Positions 1 through 12,445 are shown, numbered from the stretch's first letter. The stretch: 64,000 bases of DNA from Pseudisothecium myosuroides (GCA_951799445.1 OX637287.1:33250224-33314223), one strand, 5' to 3'. Notes: a model not told the origin generated them from the sequence alone. Numbers and translations are program-made.

Positions 1-676
1 ATGACTTATGCAATAGAACTCCTCTAAAGTAATACGGGGCCGGGACTAGGATGACTATCTACTAAAAAGATGCGAATATGATGTTTGTATTTCAATCCCT
101 CCCTCCCCTTCCCTTGGAAAAATCAAGGGCTATTGATTTGAGTTAAAGAAAAATCCCCCCTTAAATGCCGTTCATCTTCTAAAAAAACCAAAGTTGTTGA
201 TGCTTTTAGAACATAAGATCTTGGCTGTCCAAATTTGGATACAATTTTAGACTATAAAATACATAATACAAATATGCTCATGGAATATGAATACAAAATA
301 TGGATACAAAAGACATACATATTCACAAGAAAAAAAATACATATATATCCCACATGGTTTGCAATTTCCCTAGTTTTCCCAAAATACAAATATGGGTAGT
401 CGAGGTGGGTTTTATAAGTTGAATTCATGAATTCATTTCACACAAGGGGTTTGCTCAAATTTTTGCTCAGAAGTTTAACAACCAGTAGGAAAATTACTTC
501 TATACCCCTTTTAGAAATTTTGTGTGGTTTTCTCTGAAATTGATTCTTTTGTCTTTTGTCACTGTGTTCCTAGAAGATGACTATATTACATTAGAGAAGT
601 TATTATATCAGGGAGGGTCATTGCATTCATGACGTTTCTATCTGGTCCAAGTCCAAATGGAGCAATCAATATTACC
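1..676. other. Intergenic, nothing identified
   Basis: AT-rich DNA without a supportable gene. A polypyrimidine run CCCTCCCTCCCC is at about 97. Confidence 0.6.
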
Positions 677-1598
677 TTAACCCCTACAGAACCAAGGCCT
701 TTTTTCTGCCAAAAAACACTCAAAGCTACCATTTCTATAGCAAAAAGTAAAAAAAATTGAAAAATGTTTCTTTTCACATCTAACCATAGGATCTTACACC
801 TAACTAGTATGAGAGTGTGTGGAAAAAACTTCCGAATTGTTGACTGCACAGATTGCAAGATATCTGCGTTTAAAGTGAGAAAAACAAAATTTTCAGCACA
901 TTGCGGGACCAGATTTTTTGACTTTGAACATTTTTAACTTAAATTTTTGCACTACAAAGTTTTGAGCTTTAAATTTTTATAGTCAAAAATTGAGTTGAGA
1001 GTTTAGGAAAAAAATTAAAAAAACTTAATTATCATTCTTAAAAAAATTGTTAAGCAAAAGTAGGTACAAGATAGAAGGAAAATCTAAAATATTCATATAT
1101 TTTAGATGGAATTAAAATGCACTAATCCCAATGGTGAGATTGCTGTAGCAAGTAAACTAAACTATGCAAAAAAAAATTGAAAAATTTGAAAAATTGCATT
1201 CAGAAATGAATCCTACAAGTTATTTTTTTCAAGAAGATGCTCTAATTGCCCGAAAAACAAGAATGTCCATAACTTTCTCATAATAAATCCAAATGAAATG
1301 AATCAAAACTTTATAGATAGACAAAAATATAATATATAAGAAAAAAAATATTAAAAAAATTCAAGTTTTTGCCATTTTTTTTTGCTACCCGGGCTGCCCC
1401 CGTCCCCTATTTTGAGCTTATTTGGTCATAACTTTTTTTACGGACACCAATTGTGAAAAAAATTATATTCCCACAAAGCTAATCAGCTTTTCTACATCCA
1501 AAAAACGTTTCAAAAAATCAGAAGAAAATTTCAGCTCGTAGGTACCTGCCCGAAAACGCATTTGTCCCCCGAAGGGACAACGATCCTTTAAGGGTTAA
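677..1598 (-). mobile_element. TTAA-family MITE copy A (922 bp), piggyBac-like ends
   Basis: Starts TTAACCCCTACAGAACC and ends CGATCCTTTAAGGGTTAA, with TTAA at both outer edges. It is the inverted relative of the copy at 3552-4491: GGCCTT...CTGCCAAAAAACACT at its left end is the reverse complement of that copy's right end. AT-rich interior; the ORFs in it have no coding meaning. Confidence 0.75.
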
Positions 1599-2108
1599 AG
1601 AAGTTATTACTTTAGAGACTATTACTTTAGAGAGGTTCCATTGTATTTTGATTTGCCTAGACAAAACCACTGACTTTTGCTTTTGTCTTGAATTGGTTTC
1701 AAGATTGTTGATTTTTCATGGAATGATATTTGTACATTATCCTTCCCCATATTATTTTCTTGACATTTTGCACTAATTTATGTAATCAATAAGATAATTA
1801 GTATATTTTTGAGTTTCTATTATGAAATTAAGCTTTGGATATAAAAGTCTCAATTTCCATCATGTTTCTATATATTAAATTGGGCAACCTAAATATAAAG
1901 GCAGCTCAATGAGAGTATAAGTGTAGAATAAGTAGGGATATGCAAGCTTCAATATAACATGAGAAAGAACTCACTGAAGGGCTCCAGTGTAATTACCAAC
2001 AATCACAAATGTTTGTATAAAAATAGAATTAAAAAAATACAATAACAATGCACTTATATAATTTTTATTTCACCTTCTCTAATATTATTTTTATTGTTCT
2101 CTGACTAG

Positions 2109-2491
2109 AGTAAACCGGCCATTTACCGCACACATCCAATCACCGCACAATAACACCTTCCAATGACCAAACACTAACCGCACAATTCAACTACCAATTT
2201 GATTGTGATGGGAACAAAATTTTGTATCACCGCCCAATGACCACACACTGTGTGGTCATTGGTTACAAGGAATTCTAACTAGATTTGAACTTCATCACCT
2301 TCAAATTGCAATAAAATTTTATTTCAGCTTCAAGCCCCCATTGTATTCAAGAAATCTTTTTATGTTTTATTTTTTGAAGGTGAATCTTAACATGACATTT
2401 AGTGACCTTGCCAAATTTCAAAACATGCAAGTTTCTATAATTATATAGAGAAGGGTTTGAATTTTGTTTGTGCGGTGATTGACAAGTTTAC
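2109..2491. mobile_element. MITE-like element with AGTAAAC ends (383 bp)
   Basis: Left end AGTAAAC... with AATCACCGCACAA 35 bases in; right end TTGTGCGGTGATT...AGTTTACT. Imperfect terminal inverted repeats and an internal palindrome (GACCACACACTGTGTGGTC). Superfamily not assigned. Confidence 0.45.
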
Positions 2492-3225
2492 TATAATTCA
2501 AACCCTAGATGTGTGCACTTTGCATTTCTTTATGCATATTATTACACTCCATTCTTTCATAGGAAGGTACATAAAAATTTAGTAATAATATAGGAAAGTA
2601 CAAAAAGATTTAAGACTGCCATCTTGTAGGATCTCATACATTTTTATAATGTCTTTTTTACATACAACAATGTATTGCCACAAGGTCAAGCAACTCCAAA
2701 TACGGTAAACTAGCTCATACAAACACTTGCTTGGATTGATCCATTAAAGTCTTGCATCAAGTCTTACATGAGATTTGGACTACATTAGGTTGAGTTAGTG
2801 GTCACAATCAATTAATTTTGGATAATTATGGTGATGGAGTGATTAGTGATTGCAATAGGAACTTCCACCTTCTAAATATATATTCATCATAGGAAGTAAC
2901 TTTTAAGGCCTTCACATGATGTGGCTATGTTAGAAAATATTGTAACTTGCTTTGCTTTACGTGAATGAGATGACCATTATGTATATACTTTTTGTTGGTT
3001 TTAGGGTAGTGTAGAGAATCTTTGGGGTCAATTGGAAAAGCACACTTCAAAAATTTATGACAAATTCATATTTTGTCAAAAAAAAACAATTTCATTTGCT
3101 CTCTCTATTTCTCACGTTTCTCTTAATGAGGAAATTTAAAAAATTCAACTATGCCAACAAGGGCAAATGAGTCATTCTACCTGCTATTGGCCTGTTTACC
3201 TTAGACATGCACGTTTGGGGTAAAA

Positions 3226-3555
3226 TTAACACCTAAAGGACAATTCTTCTTTGAATGGACAATTGAAAATTTGGGTTCCTATGAAGTCAAATTTGGTTGG
3301 ATGTTTGCAAAATTTTGACACAAGGTGTGAATATGTACCCCTACAATGAAAATTTGATTTTTTTTTCAATCAGGTGCCTGGATCAAAAGTTATACTGCCC
3401 CAAACTTTTGGGGCATCTCAGGCAATTTGGGTATATTTTGCACAAAAGCTCATTAACTTTTGAAATTGGGCATGTAAGTAACTTACATAATACAAGATGC
3501 AAATGTAAAAATAAAAGCATACATAGTGTAAAAATCTCACTCTAGAAGGAGTTAA
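3226..3555 (+). mobile_element. TTAA-family element K (330 bp)
   Basis: Left end TTAACACCTAAAGGAC. The right end is degenerate, but its last TTAA (3552-3555) is also the first TTAA of the next copy. A diverged sister lies at about 43075-43326: both share ATCAAA(A/G)TTATA, the duplicated AAACTTTT-GGGGCA type stretch and GTGCAAAAATCTCA-like ends. Confidence 0.6.
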
Positions 3556-4491
3556 CCCCTAAAGGACCGGCATGCGTTTTTGGGATGTATAGAAATTTTC
3601 GGCAGGTATGTGTGACTAGAGATTTCCATATTTTAAGCTGAAATTTCAATAGAAGGTAGGCGCGAGGAATATCTTTCATACGCACTAAATTTCGGGACAT
3701 TTGGAAATAGGAGTCAAAAGTTATGGCCAAATATGTTACTTTTTTGGGTAAATGGGCAGTCCGGGCAGCAAAAAATAAATTTGCAAAAATTTGATTTTTT
3801 TTTAATATATTTTTTCTCGTAGATTATATTTTTGTCTATCTAGAAAGCTTTGATTCATTTCATTTGGATTTGTTATGAGAAAGTTATGGACATTCTTGTT
3901 TTTTGGGCAGTTAGAGCATCTTCTTGAAAAAAATAACTTGTAGGATTCATTTCTAAATGCTATTTTTGCAAATTTTAAAAACAAATAAATTCTCATGGTT
4001 TAGTTTATTTTCTAGAAAAATCTCACCATTGGGATTAGTGTATTTTAATTCCATCTAAAATATATTAATATTTTAGATTTTCCTTCTATCTCATACCTAC
4101 TTCTACTTAATAAATTTTCTAGGAACGATAATTAAGTTTTTTTGTATATTTTTTTTCCCCTAGACTCTTAGCTCAATTCTCCACTATAAAGATTTAAAGC
4201 TCAAAACTTTGTAGTGCAAAAATTTTAAGTTAAAAATGTTTAAAGTCAAAAAATCTAGTCCCGCAATGTGCTGAAATACTTGTTTTTTCCACTTTAAACG
4301 CAGATATCTTGCAATCTGAGCGGTCAAAAATTCTGAAATTTTTTCCACACATTCTCATACTAGTTAGGTGTAAAATACTACGGTTAGATGTGCAAAAAAA
4401 ACATTTTTCAAAATTTTTTACTCCTTGCTATAGAAATGGCAGTTTCAAGTGTTTTTTGGCAGAACAAAGGCCTTGGGCCTTTAGGGGTTAA
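3552..4491 (+). mobile_element. TTAA-family MITE copy B (940 bp)
   Basis: TTAACCCCTAAAGGACC at the left and GGGCCTTTAGGGGTTAA at the right, nearly perfect 17-base inverted repeats. Shares its left TTAA with element K and its right TTAA (4488-4491) with copy C. Confidence 0.8.
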
Positions 4492-5072
4492 CCCCTTAAG
4501 GACCAAAGTTCCCTCGGGGGACTTTTGGGATTTCGGGCCGGCTCATGTGACCTCAAAGTTTGACCTGATTTTTTGAAACTTTTTTTTGAAGATAGGGAAT
4601 GTTAGTAGCTTTCTAAAAATATAATTTTTTTTTCCAATCGATGCCCAGGAGCAAAAGCTATGCCAACCTAAGCCCAAAAAGCTGTTCGCCGGGCAGAAAA
4701 AAAAACCCACAAAAAAATGAATTTTTTTTATTTTTAATTTTTTTCTGAAATATCATGTTTTTGTCTATATTTGAAGCTTTGATTCATTCTATTTGGACTT
4801 AGAATAAGAAAGTTATGAGCAATCTTGTTTTTCGGGCAATCTAAGTATCTTCTTCAAAAAAACTTCTTTTTCCAACTTCAAATGCTAATATCTTCCAATC
4901 CATACGGTCAAACTTCATGAAATTTTTACCACATGATCTGAAACAAGTGAACTACAAGATCCTACGGTTAGATTCTAAAAAAAGTTTTTTCGATTTAGGG
5001 ATTGATCGTAGCAGAAATGGCAGTTTTCAGTGGTTTTGGAGCCAGAAAATGCCTTGGTCCTTTAGGGGTTAA
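4488..5072 (+). mobile_element. TTAA-family MITE copy C (585 bp)
   Basis: TTAACCCCTTAAGGACC at the left and GGTCCTTTAGGGGTTAA at the right. Its right-end block AGAAATGGCAGTTTTCAGTG recurs in copies B, G and, inverted, A and H. Confidence 0.8.
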
Positions 5073-5319
5073 AGTCTACTAGCCCTGACTAGTAAGGCTG
5101 AAAAAAAACCTTTTTCTTCTAACTTCAAACGTCATGTTTTTTCAATCTGCTGTCAATTTTTTTGAAATTTTTTCCATTCATTCCAACAGTAGTCTAGTAC
5201 AAATTTGTACAATTGAATTTTGAATTTTGAATTTTTTTTTTCTGCTCTCTCATTGTCCTATAAAGTGGCAGTTTTTCACAAGTTCTATCCAAGATATGCC
5301 TCCAGGATTTAGGGGTTAA
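5069..5319 (+). mobile_element. TTAA-family fragment D
   Basis: Ends GGATTTAGGGGTTAA at 5319 after the family's GTGGCAGTTTTTCA-type block. Its left edge coincides with the last TTAA of copy C but has lost the CCCC start. Confidence 0.55.
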
Positions 5320-5888
5320 CAAAACACACAAAATCATTAACCTTCCATCCCGTCCTCCATCACTCTTGCAATGACACCACGAGGTGGCAAATTGAAATTG
5401 ACTGCAAAATACAACTAAAACAACTTCAATTGGCAGAAATTTCAACATAACAAAATCAATAAATTACAAGTACTACTACATCAGCCAGTTGTTCCAAATA
5501 CAGTAGATCGCAGCACAGCTGGAAGTCAAGATCCAAGGGTATTCCAGAATTCTAAGCCCTGACAAACTGGCAGGATTTGAGATATGGAAATCAAATGGGG
5601 AGGAATTTCACTCTGCCTCTGCCTTACATACCGCTCCACTCTGCCAACTCTTACAACTTGTCTGCTCTCCTCGGCCTTCCACATCAAAATGCATCTACAT
5701 GACATAAAGTAATAAGTTAATAACACCGACAACCCATAAGTTAAATAGTAGCAAGGAGATGACAACTAATTGAAGCCATTATTGTAGGACCTTTATCAAC
5801 TATATTTTTTTAGGCCTATTATAGTTAATTGTAAAGTGTGTGCAATAAAGGAAAAACACATGACAAAATTCTTGGAAGTACCCAAACC

Positions 5889-6042
5889 ATAACATTCAGT
5901 AGCATGTGTTGATGTTGCCTTGGTTCTACAATGATGGTGTGCCTCTACATCCTCCGCCTATCTAATTCATCAATAGCTACTGATGAAGCATTGTTGGGGT
6001 GTGGAATATACCTCGCCATCACTATAGAGCTACTGAATGTTA
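5889..6042. mobile_element. Small MITE, ATAACATTCAGTAGC ends, copy 1
   Basis: Exact inverted ends ATAACATTCAGTAGC / GCTACTGAATGTTAT. Interior has ATGGTGTG and the TCATCAATAGCTA block shared with three other copies. Confidence 0.7.
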
Positions 6043-6638
6043 TGAACTTGGTTTGATGGAGTTTGGTGATGGGTTTTTTTGGTACTATTCTTGTTGAAAC
6101 CTTCCTGTCACACCCCTTCTACAAATTGGGATTCACTTTAAAAATCAACTCTATTGTGCCAACAATATTAGGACTATTGTGGAATACATATATAAAATAG
6201 GCTCCTAGTATTAGAGTTAATGATAAAGTTCTTCCTAGATTGTACCCGGGGTATCAAAAGAAGGCGTAACTAATAACAATACAAAGGAAATACAACACCA
6301 AACTCCATTAGATCCAAGTTTTAGTGTTTCAAGGAATTTCATCTTGCGTTTTCTTCAAACTCCGACTCTTGGTCCATCATTTCACATACTTTACAATTAA
6401 TTCTATTGTTGACAAATGTAAAAGTTTTGAAAGATACTTTGATGTGCTAGCAACAAATCCATTTTTAATTAGTTACCACATTGTAAACCAAAGAGGTTGT
6501 TCACGAGAATAATATATGACAAACATGATTGAACACTAAAGAATACAAATGAATTAAAAAACACAATGACAATGAGCTGTAAATGTCACTGCTGTTAGCC
6601 CATTTACCAATACTTTACTACCTACATGTGGGGTCAAA

Positions 6639-8052
6639 TTAAACCCCCAATCCTAAAATTTTACATACGGTAGTGACATGTAACCCTAAATCTGGGTTAG
6701 GAAGATTACCAAAGCATTCGTCCATCATGCAGCAGCAGCATAAGGCTGTCAAACTGCACATTCAAAATATAAAGCACAAGGTGCTCGATCATTAATTGGT
6801 AGGCATCCCCACACTAATAACAGTATTTATTATTAACAGGGTTTGGGAATTTTTAAATTTTTTACCAGCTATTTTCCTTCAATTTCCATATAGAAGCATT
6901 TATTTGAGTATTGACTCCGGGTTTTTTCCTCTATTTTCTATTTTAAATAGAATTTTAATTTTTAAATTTATTGATTTTTTTCAATGCTTTCAAATTGAAG
7001 TTTCATAACATTTAGTAGTAAGTACTAGGGCTGCCTTGGTTTAGAGTAGATGGTGTGGATATTCCACACCCCACAATACTCCATCAGTAGCTAAGTAGAT
7101 ATGTGGAGGATGCAGAGGAAATGCAGTGAGTATGAAGATTGTTGGGTGGAGAATATCCCACACCATCTCATGTAGAGTAAAAAGCAGTGGTCATGTCTGC
7201 TATTGAATGTTATGTTTTTTTTCCAATTCCACCGGCTAACACTGAATTAACCGGCAATTCTCCTCGAACATTGGTTATTAACATTCTATTTAACAATAGA
7301 TACCTAGCCTCATCCCTTGATTGGAGATTTTTCCAAAGTATTTACCATCCTTGAAGCATACCCAAGAACCCATTTTGTTGTTGTTGTTGCTGTTGGCCAT
7401 AATATCCTTGCTGCGAAGGCGGAGCCATGACACCCCCTTGGTAATAATTCGGCTGGCCATAATAGCCTTGTTGTTGTGGAGGATAACCATACCCTATATT
7501 CCACACAATGAAAATCTATCACTCTTTTGCACTAAAGAAATTAAAAAATATTTAAAAATCAATGTTTAAGCAAAGGACTTCAAATTTTGTTGTTAAAAGA
7601 AAATTAAATTCTAAATTTGACATTTGTTGTAGAGAGCATGGCTTGCACAATTTTCAATCATTGAGTAGGTTGTGTTTATCTTCATTTCTTGTAACTTTAG
7701 TACTTCTTACCTAATATGAGCTCAAGATTGTGCACAAAAAAATATGGGTTTTGTTTTGAAGAGTATTGAATGAGGTCTTTCAGAATGTAATAGATTTTTA
7801 AATATCAATTACAGTATGTTGTGTTTATTCTTTTCTTTTAATACAATTAGAGAATATAAAATTTAATGTCATCAATTTTGCAATTTTAAGAAGTATAGTA
7901 CCTGGTGGACTAGGGTAACCATAAGCAGGTGGTGGACCATTTTGATTGTGTGCATAAAAATCTTGAGGTGGACCTGGATATCCAGGTGGAGGGTATCCTT
8001 GTGGAAGCGGTGGTTGATTTTGTGGAAGATCTTTATCATCTTTCGGTGGCAT
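6639..8052 (-). CDS. CYSTM-family Pro/Gly/Tyr/Gln-rich membrane-associated protein, 3 exons
   Basis: Exons 8052-7902, 7493-7346 and 6753-6639 (minus) join in phases 1 and 2 with GT-AG introns to give 137 residues. The first 98 are low-complexity: repeats of GYPPP, PPPAYGYP, QQGYYGQ and a run of seven Gln. Exon 3 then supplies LTALCCCCMMDECF (101-114) directly after Gly99-Cys100, which is the cysteine-rich transmembrane (CYSTM) signature. Proteins of this family are short, tail-anchored or palmitoylated at the plasma membrane and are linked to stress tolerance; that role is family knowledge, not seen here. Usual members stop at the final CF. This model runs on 23 residues (GNLPNP...GLGV), or a further donor (TTTG|GTAATC) may lead to a tiny last exon. 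The start is the only ATG opening the Pro-rich exon. The exon-3 join was found from the Cys codons and is not visible as a long ORF. Confidence 0.8.
7004..7214. mobile_element. Small MITE, ATAACATTCAGTAGC family, copy 2
   Basis: Ends CATAACATTTAGTAG and CTATTGAATGTTATG. The core has the palindrome GGTGTGGATATTCCACACC. It lies in the CYSTM gene's last intron (minus strand). Confidence 0.65.
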
Positions 8053-8983
8053 GATTCTTAATTAGGGTGTATTTGAAATTAAAAGGCAAACCAAAAATAA
8101 TTTCACTAACTTTTGATAATAATTCAAGTATGCATGAAATCAATCTTGATTAGCCACAAAAAAAGACAATCGTGTTGTCAAAATCCTATACACATTGTTA
8201 TTTGTTTGTAACATTGTTTAGGTGGTATGCAAAGTGATATCTTAACCTTGGAAAACAATAGGTTGTAATGATGCTATTTTCTTCAAAATCAAGGATTGTA
8301 AGAAAGGACTATGGGCACAAAAGATTGCTACAAAGAACAACTTATCAAGATTATTTTTCAATGATAATATAATAAAAGAAAATACAATTCTATTGCATAG
8401 TTTTCTATATGTGCATAGTAACTATATGTGCATGAGAATGCATTTTCAAATATGGAAGAACTTTTCAATTGGCTATTATATATTTTTAAATTGAAGAAGA
8501 CCTATGCACATGAATGATTTAGTAGAGATAGTTCTACTATCTGCTATGTTACATTACAAAGACTACCCTTGGTGCATTATGTAGAGGAAAGACTCTATTA
8601 TTTATGATATTTGTCCTCAATCTTCTATCCTTTTTCAAGAATTAGGTTAAATATTCTAGGGCTTCTATACTAAAATCCTAAAATGTTATTTATGCTACTA
8701 TGACTATGACTCCAAAATTAGTTGCACTTCAATGTACTACTTCTTTTATTTGGCTTATGTGTTACAATGTAGATAGGATATATATTATACAAATATGGAA
8801 TATGGATATGGATATGGATTTTACAAATATGTATTGTTCTATATCTTTTGGAGCTTTGCTCTTTGAACATGTAAGGGCATTGGAAGCTTAATTCAACTTT
8901 GGAACATTTCAAGCAATATTTGACTACGGTACTTACACCTTTCTAAATCATGTTTTTATCTTTGACCATATACTCGAGCACTA

Positions 8984-10057
8984 AGGTGGGTACCCCCAAA
9001 ATCGCCACTTTTTGCTATTTGTGCCTAGTTACTGTCATTAGATTGATCAAATTTTCATATTTTCTTGTTGGCAAGTGAAAGGAGGCTTGGACGCACCAAA
9101 GAACACTTATAGACCATTTAGATACCATATGCAAAAGTTATAAAAGATCAAATGTTTTTTTGGATAGATTTTCCAAAACTGTGTCTTCCACATACAGTGA
9201 CTCCCAAAAGTAGTTGGCCACCCTAAAAACCGCTCTCATAAATTGAGAAATTGGAATTTTGAAGTGAAATTTAGACATGTTGTTGTACAAAAGGAATTCT
9301 ACCCTCATGTGTAATTTCACTTTAAATGGACTACATTTAGACCTATTATTAATTGAATGAAATTTCTATGGAAAAAAAACTTTTTGTGAGAAGTCAAAAT
9401 GTCCCATTTCTTTTTATAGGAAGAATATACATCTCGGCTAGAATCACATGTTACAAGTTTCATGAATTTTGGATTTTTATTGATTGAGGTCTAATTGATT
9501 GAAATTTGACCCCAAAATCTTGTTTCTTTAATTTTTCACTCCATAAATTGCAATAAAATAAAATAAAAATTTAAAATAACGTAAAATAATTATATATATC
9601 AAATTTTATTTTTTTTTGCAAATTATGAAGTTCAAAATTAAAAAATCAAAATTTTAGGGTCAAATTTCAGTCAATTAGAACTCAATCAATAAAAATCCAA
9701 AATTCATGAAACTTGTAACATGTGATTCTTGTCAAGATGTACAATCTTCCTATAAAAAGAAATGAGACATTTTGACTTCTCATAAAAAGTTTTTTTTTCC
9801 ATAGAAATTTCATTCAATTAATAATAGGTCTAAATGTAGTCCATTTAAAGTGAAATTATACATGAGGGTAGAATTCCTTTTGTACAACAACATGTCTAAA
9901 TTTCACTTCAAAATTCCAAATTCTCAATTTATGAGAGCGATTTTTAGGGCGGCCAACTACTTTTGGGAGTCACTGTAGGTACATATTGATTTTGGAGATG
10001 TACACATAGCGATGATGGTAGTTTTAGGCATGCTGGACTTTTAGGTGTACCCGCCTT
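8984..10057. mobile_element. TA-flanked MITE (AGGTGGGTACCC ends), interrupted
   Basis: Ends AGGTGGGTACCCCCAAAATCGCCA and GGTGTACCCGCCTT with TA outside. The outer parts align with the uninterrupted copy at 54779-55048, for example GATTTTGGAGATGTACACA and GGCAAGTGAAAGGAGG. The 781-base hairpin element sits inside it. Confidence 0.65.
9195..9975. mobile_element. Full-length hairpin (foldback) element, TA target, Tc1/mariner-like ends
   Basis: CAGTGACTCCCAAAAGTAG at the left and CTACTTTTGGGAGTCACTG at the right are exact inverted repeats, flanked by TA (9193-9194, 9976-9977). The inversion continues almost unbroken to a centre near 9585, so the whole element is two arms of about 385 bases with hardly any loop. 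No coding capacity. It lies inside another MITE. Confidence 0.85.
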
Positions 10058-10336
10058 TAATTGGAGAGAGATTATGGAGAGTCCAATTGTAACACTTGGC
10101 TAAATGGAGGTTAGTTAGGGTGCGTTAGAGCTCTTAATAAGAAATGAAATCGACCAAATTAATATAGGGTTTCTCTGCACTCTTGAAAAGGTGAACCAGG
10201 CTGTTGTTGGCTTCATTTTGATGAGAAGGAGTGTCCTCTGCAGTAGCAATGGCCACAAGTAAGTTAAGTTCAAGCAACTCTGATTTGCTCTGACTTTATA
10301 AACACACAATGTATCAAATGTTCTGCCAAAATGTTA

Positions 10337-10702
10337 GAGCATCGCCACCCTTGCTCTGAATACTAGCCTTGCAAAATGGCTTGTTGCGGGCTCCATTCTC
10401 CTTCCGGGCTCCACCTTCCCCACCCTTGCTCTCCATATCTCCAATAACTTTGCATTCTCATTGGTGGGAATTGCTATAGTGCTCCAACTTTTCTAAAAGG
10501 AGACAAAAACATTGTCAGACAAGGAGAATCCAAGCTTGGAGAGAAGGAGAGCGGGCCCTGGAGGATTGCGGGTTGATGACATATTTGAGAGGGGTTGGGC
10601 TTTAACTTTTGGATTTGGGGGCAAGAGTGGGGGGCAATTTCAGAGCGCGGGCCCTAGATTTGAGCGGCCAGGGAGCAATCCAGTGCAAGAGTGGCGATGC
10701 TC
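10337..10702. mobile_element. Tourist/PIF-Harbinger-like MITE with TTA duplication
   Basis: GAGCATCGCCACCCTTGC and GCAAGAGTGGCGATGCTC are inverted ends. TTA directly flanks both sides (10334-10336, 10703-10705), the usual PIF/Harbinger target. The 64-codon ORF inside is incidental. Confidence 0.75.
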
Positions 10703-11513
10703 TTAATAGTAAAGTGTGTGCAACTGAATGAGGGACCTGGAGGCAGAGTTATCAGAGGACAAAACTCCGTGAAGCACCAGGATCCAAACTTGGTCTCATG
10801 GAGTTTGGTGTTGTGTTTCTTTTTTAACTTAATTTAACCTTCTCCAATTGCAGTCTTTTTGAAACAAACAATTTTCAAATGTTCACAATCAAAGTCATAG
10901 GATATTGTCCTATGAAATTTGAACATAGCGTAAGTGATTTTTGAAATATGCATGGAATGTTCAATTACAATATGACATGCGTATTAGAGAGGTCAGGTGT
11001 TAGTAGTTCAAATCAATGTTCCAGGAGAACCACCAGTTAGTTCATTGTTAGTTGGTGAAATTGGGAAAAAAATTTGATTGTAATTCGAAAAAATCTGGAA
11101 AAAATCCAATGAAAAAATCTATAATTTTTTGAGGGTGAGAAATAGAGGGAAAAAAACAGATTAGATACTTGAGAAAATGGTTCACTATAGGAATGAAAGG
11201 AAAATAGCTGATAAAACTCAAAAAATACTCCGAATGTTGGTTTAAATTTCCATGTGGCTATGAAACCCACCAATCAACAGTAGAATAGGAACTCCAGAAA
11301 AAACAGACTTCACCCACCCCAACTCCACATGGAAGCCGGCCCTAAATTGCTTACTTAGGGCTTGACCATGATTATTAGGGCTGAGCCATGCCGTGAGAAG
11401 TGTGCGGCAGATTTTGTATGATAGTTTGGCAGGTTTTCTGCCACTGCTGTACTGTTTGACGCATGCGATGGATTTTAAACTTGAGATTGTGAAACTCATA
11501 CGAAGTTGCTTCA

Positions 11514-11665
11514 ACTGCAGGTTATGGGAGTGGCTTGTCAACTTCTCTGTCAAGCCCTCCTCGACAGCCTGACATCACAATTCCTCCGACATCCCTGTCC
11601 ACTTTCACATCTTATGCGCGCACAGGACCAGTTGAGCAAGGCAGAACAGGGTGGTGTGAAGGTTG
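11514..11665 (+). other. Isolated coding-like stretch, possible exon relic
   Basis: After an acceptor-like CTGCAG, one frame reads Gly/Ser/Pro-rich (LSSPPRQPDITIPPTSLSTF, YARTGPVEQG) at a GC level above the flanks, then a donor-like GTTGGTAAG. No neighbouring exon could be joined to it. It may be a captured or orphan exon fragment, or chance. Confidence 0.2.
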
Positions 11666-12363
11666 GTAAGTAGTATCTCATCCTCGTTTTGGTTCATTTG
11701 ATACTAAGGTAGAAGGCTCGAGAACAGTTCGGGCATTAAGAATGGACCCTATAAATGCTTGTGAAATGGACATGAGTTGGTTCTGAAATTGACTACTATA
11801 GTCATTGAATGAACCAAGGAAAAAAAACTTATTAATTGCAAGAGCCAATCACTCTCTTTGCTTTCCCCATTTTTATTTAGAATTGCAAGTGAACCATTTA
11901 TGAAAGACCTAGGGTCACAAATAGGGACCTATGACCCAACTTGTTTGAAAATTCATAAGTAATTCAAAAATGCTCCGAAAAATACGAAACGACTTGGGTT
12001 AGATTCCTCATCAACTTCTCTATGTCTGAAAAATGAGCTAAAAATATTCCCGTCCAAGGAAATACATGAAAAAGGCGGACCAACCCTTAGATGGTCGGTT
12101 TAAGAGCCTCCTACCTTAACTAATAATTTGGAACAATAACAACTTCAGTTGGGAATCTGTAGTGACTGAGTTCCAGGGCACTCAGGTTCAACAAATGAAA
12201 TGCTTGTCAAAAAGGTATTTTAATTCATACTATTTTCCATTTCATTATATGTAGGGCATTCATCTGTATTCTGAAAAACTTTGTAGAAAATTGTTGATTA
12301 AAGAAAATGACTAAATATTTGACAATTGCAAGTATAATTATAGAGCTCTATTGAACTTGCGTG

Positions 12364-12445
12364 AGCATAACATTCAGTAGCAGAGTAGTGGGTTGCCTTC
12401 CCCGGTGGAATGGTGTGGAATATACCACACCATCAATAGCTAATT
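12364..12445. mobile_element. Small MITE, same family, truncated copy 3
   Basis: CATAACATTCAGTAGCAG at the left, then ATGGTGTGGAATATACCACACC and ATCAATAGCTAA; no right terminal repeat. Confidence 0.55.

Noticed and set aside
3297..4576. Several 60-80-codon ORFs on both strands
   Set aside because: They fall within the TTAA-family MITE chain; reading frames are not conserved between copies.
10512..10706. 64-codon ORF, charged and Gly-rich
   Set aside because: Entirely inside the Tourist-like MITE, whose ends define the segment.
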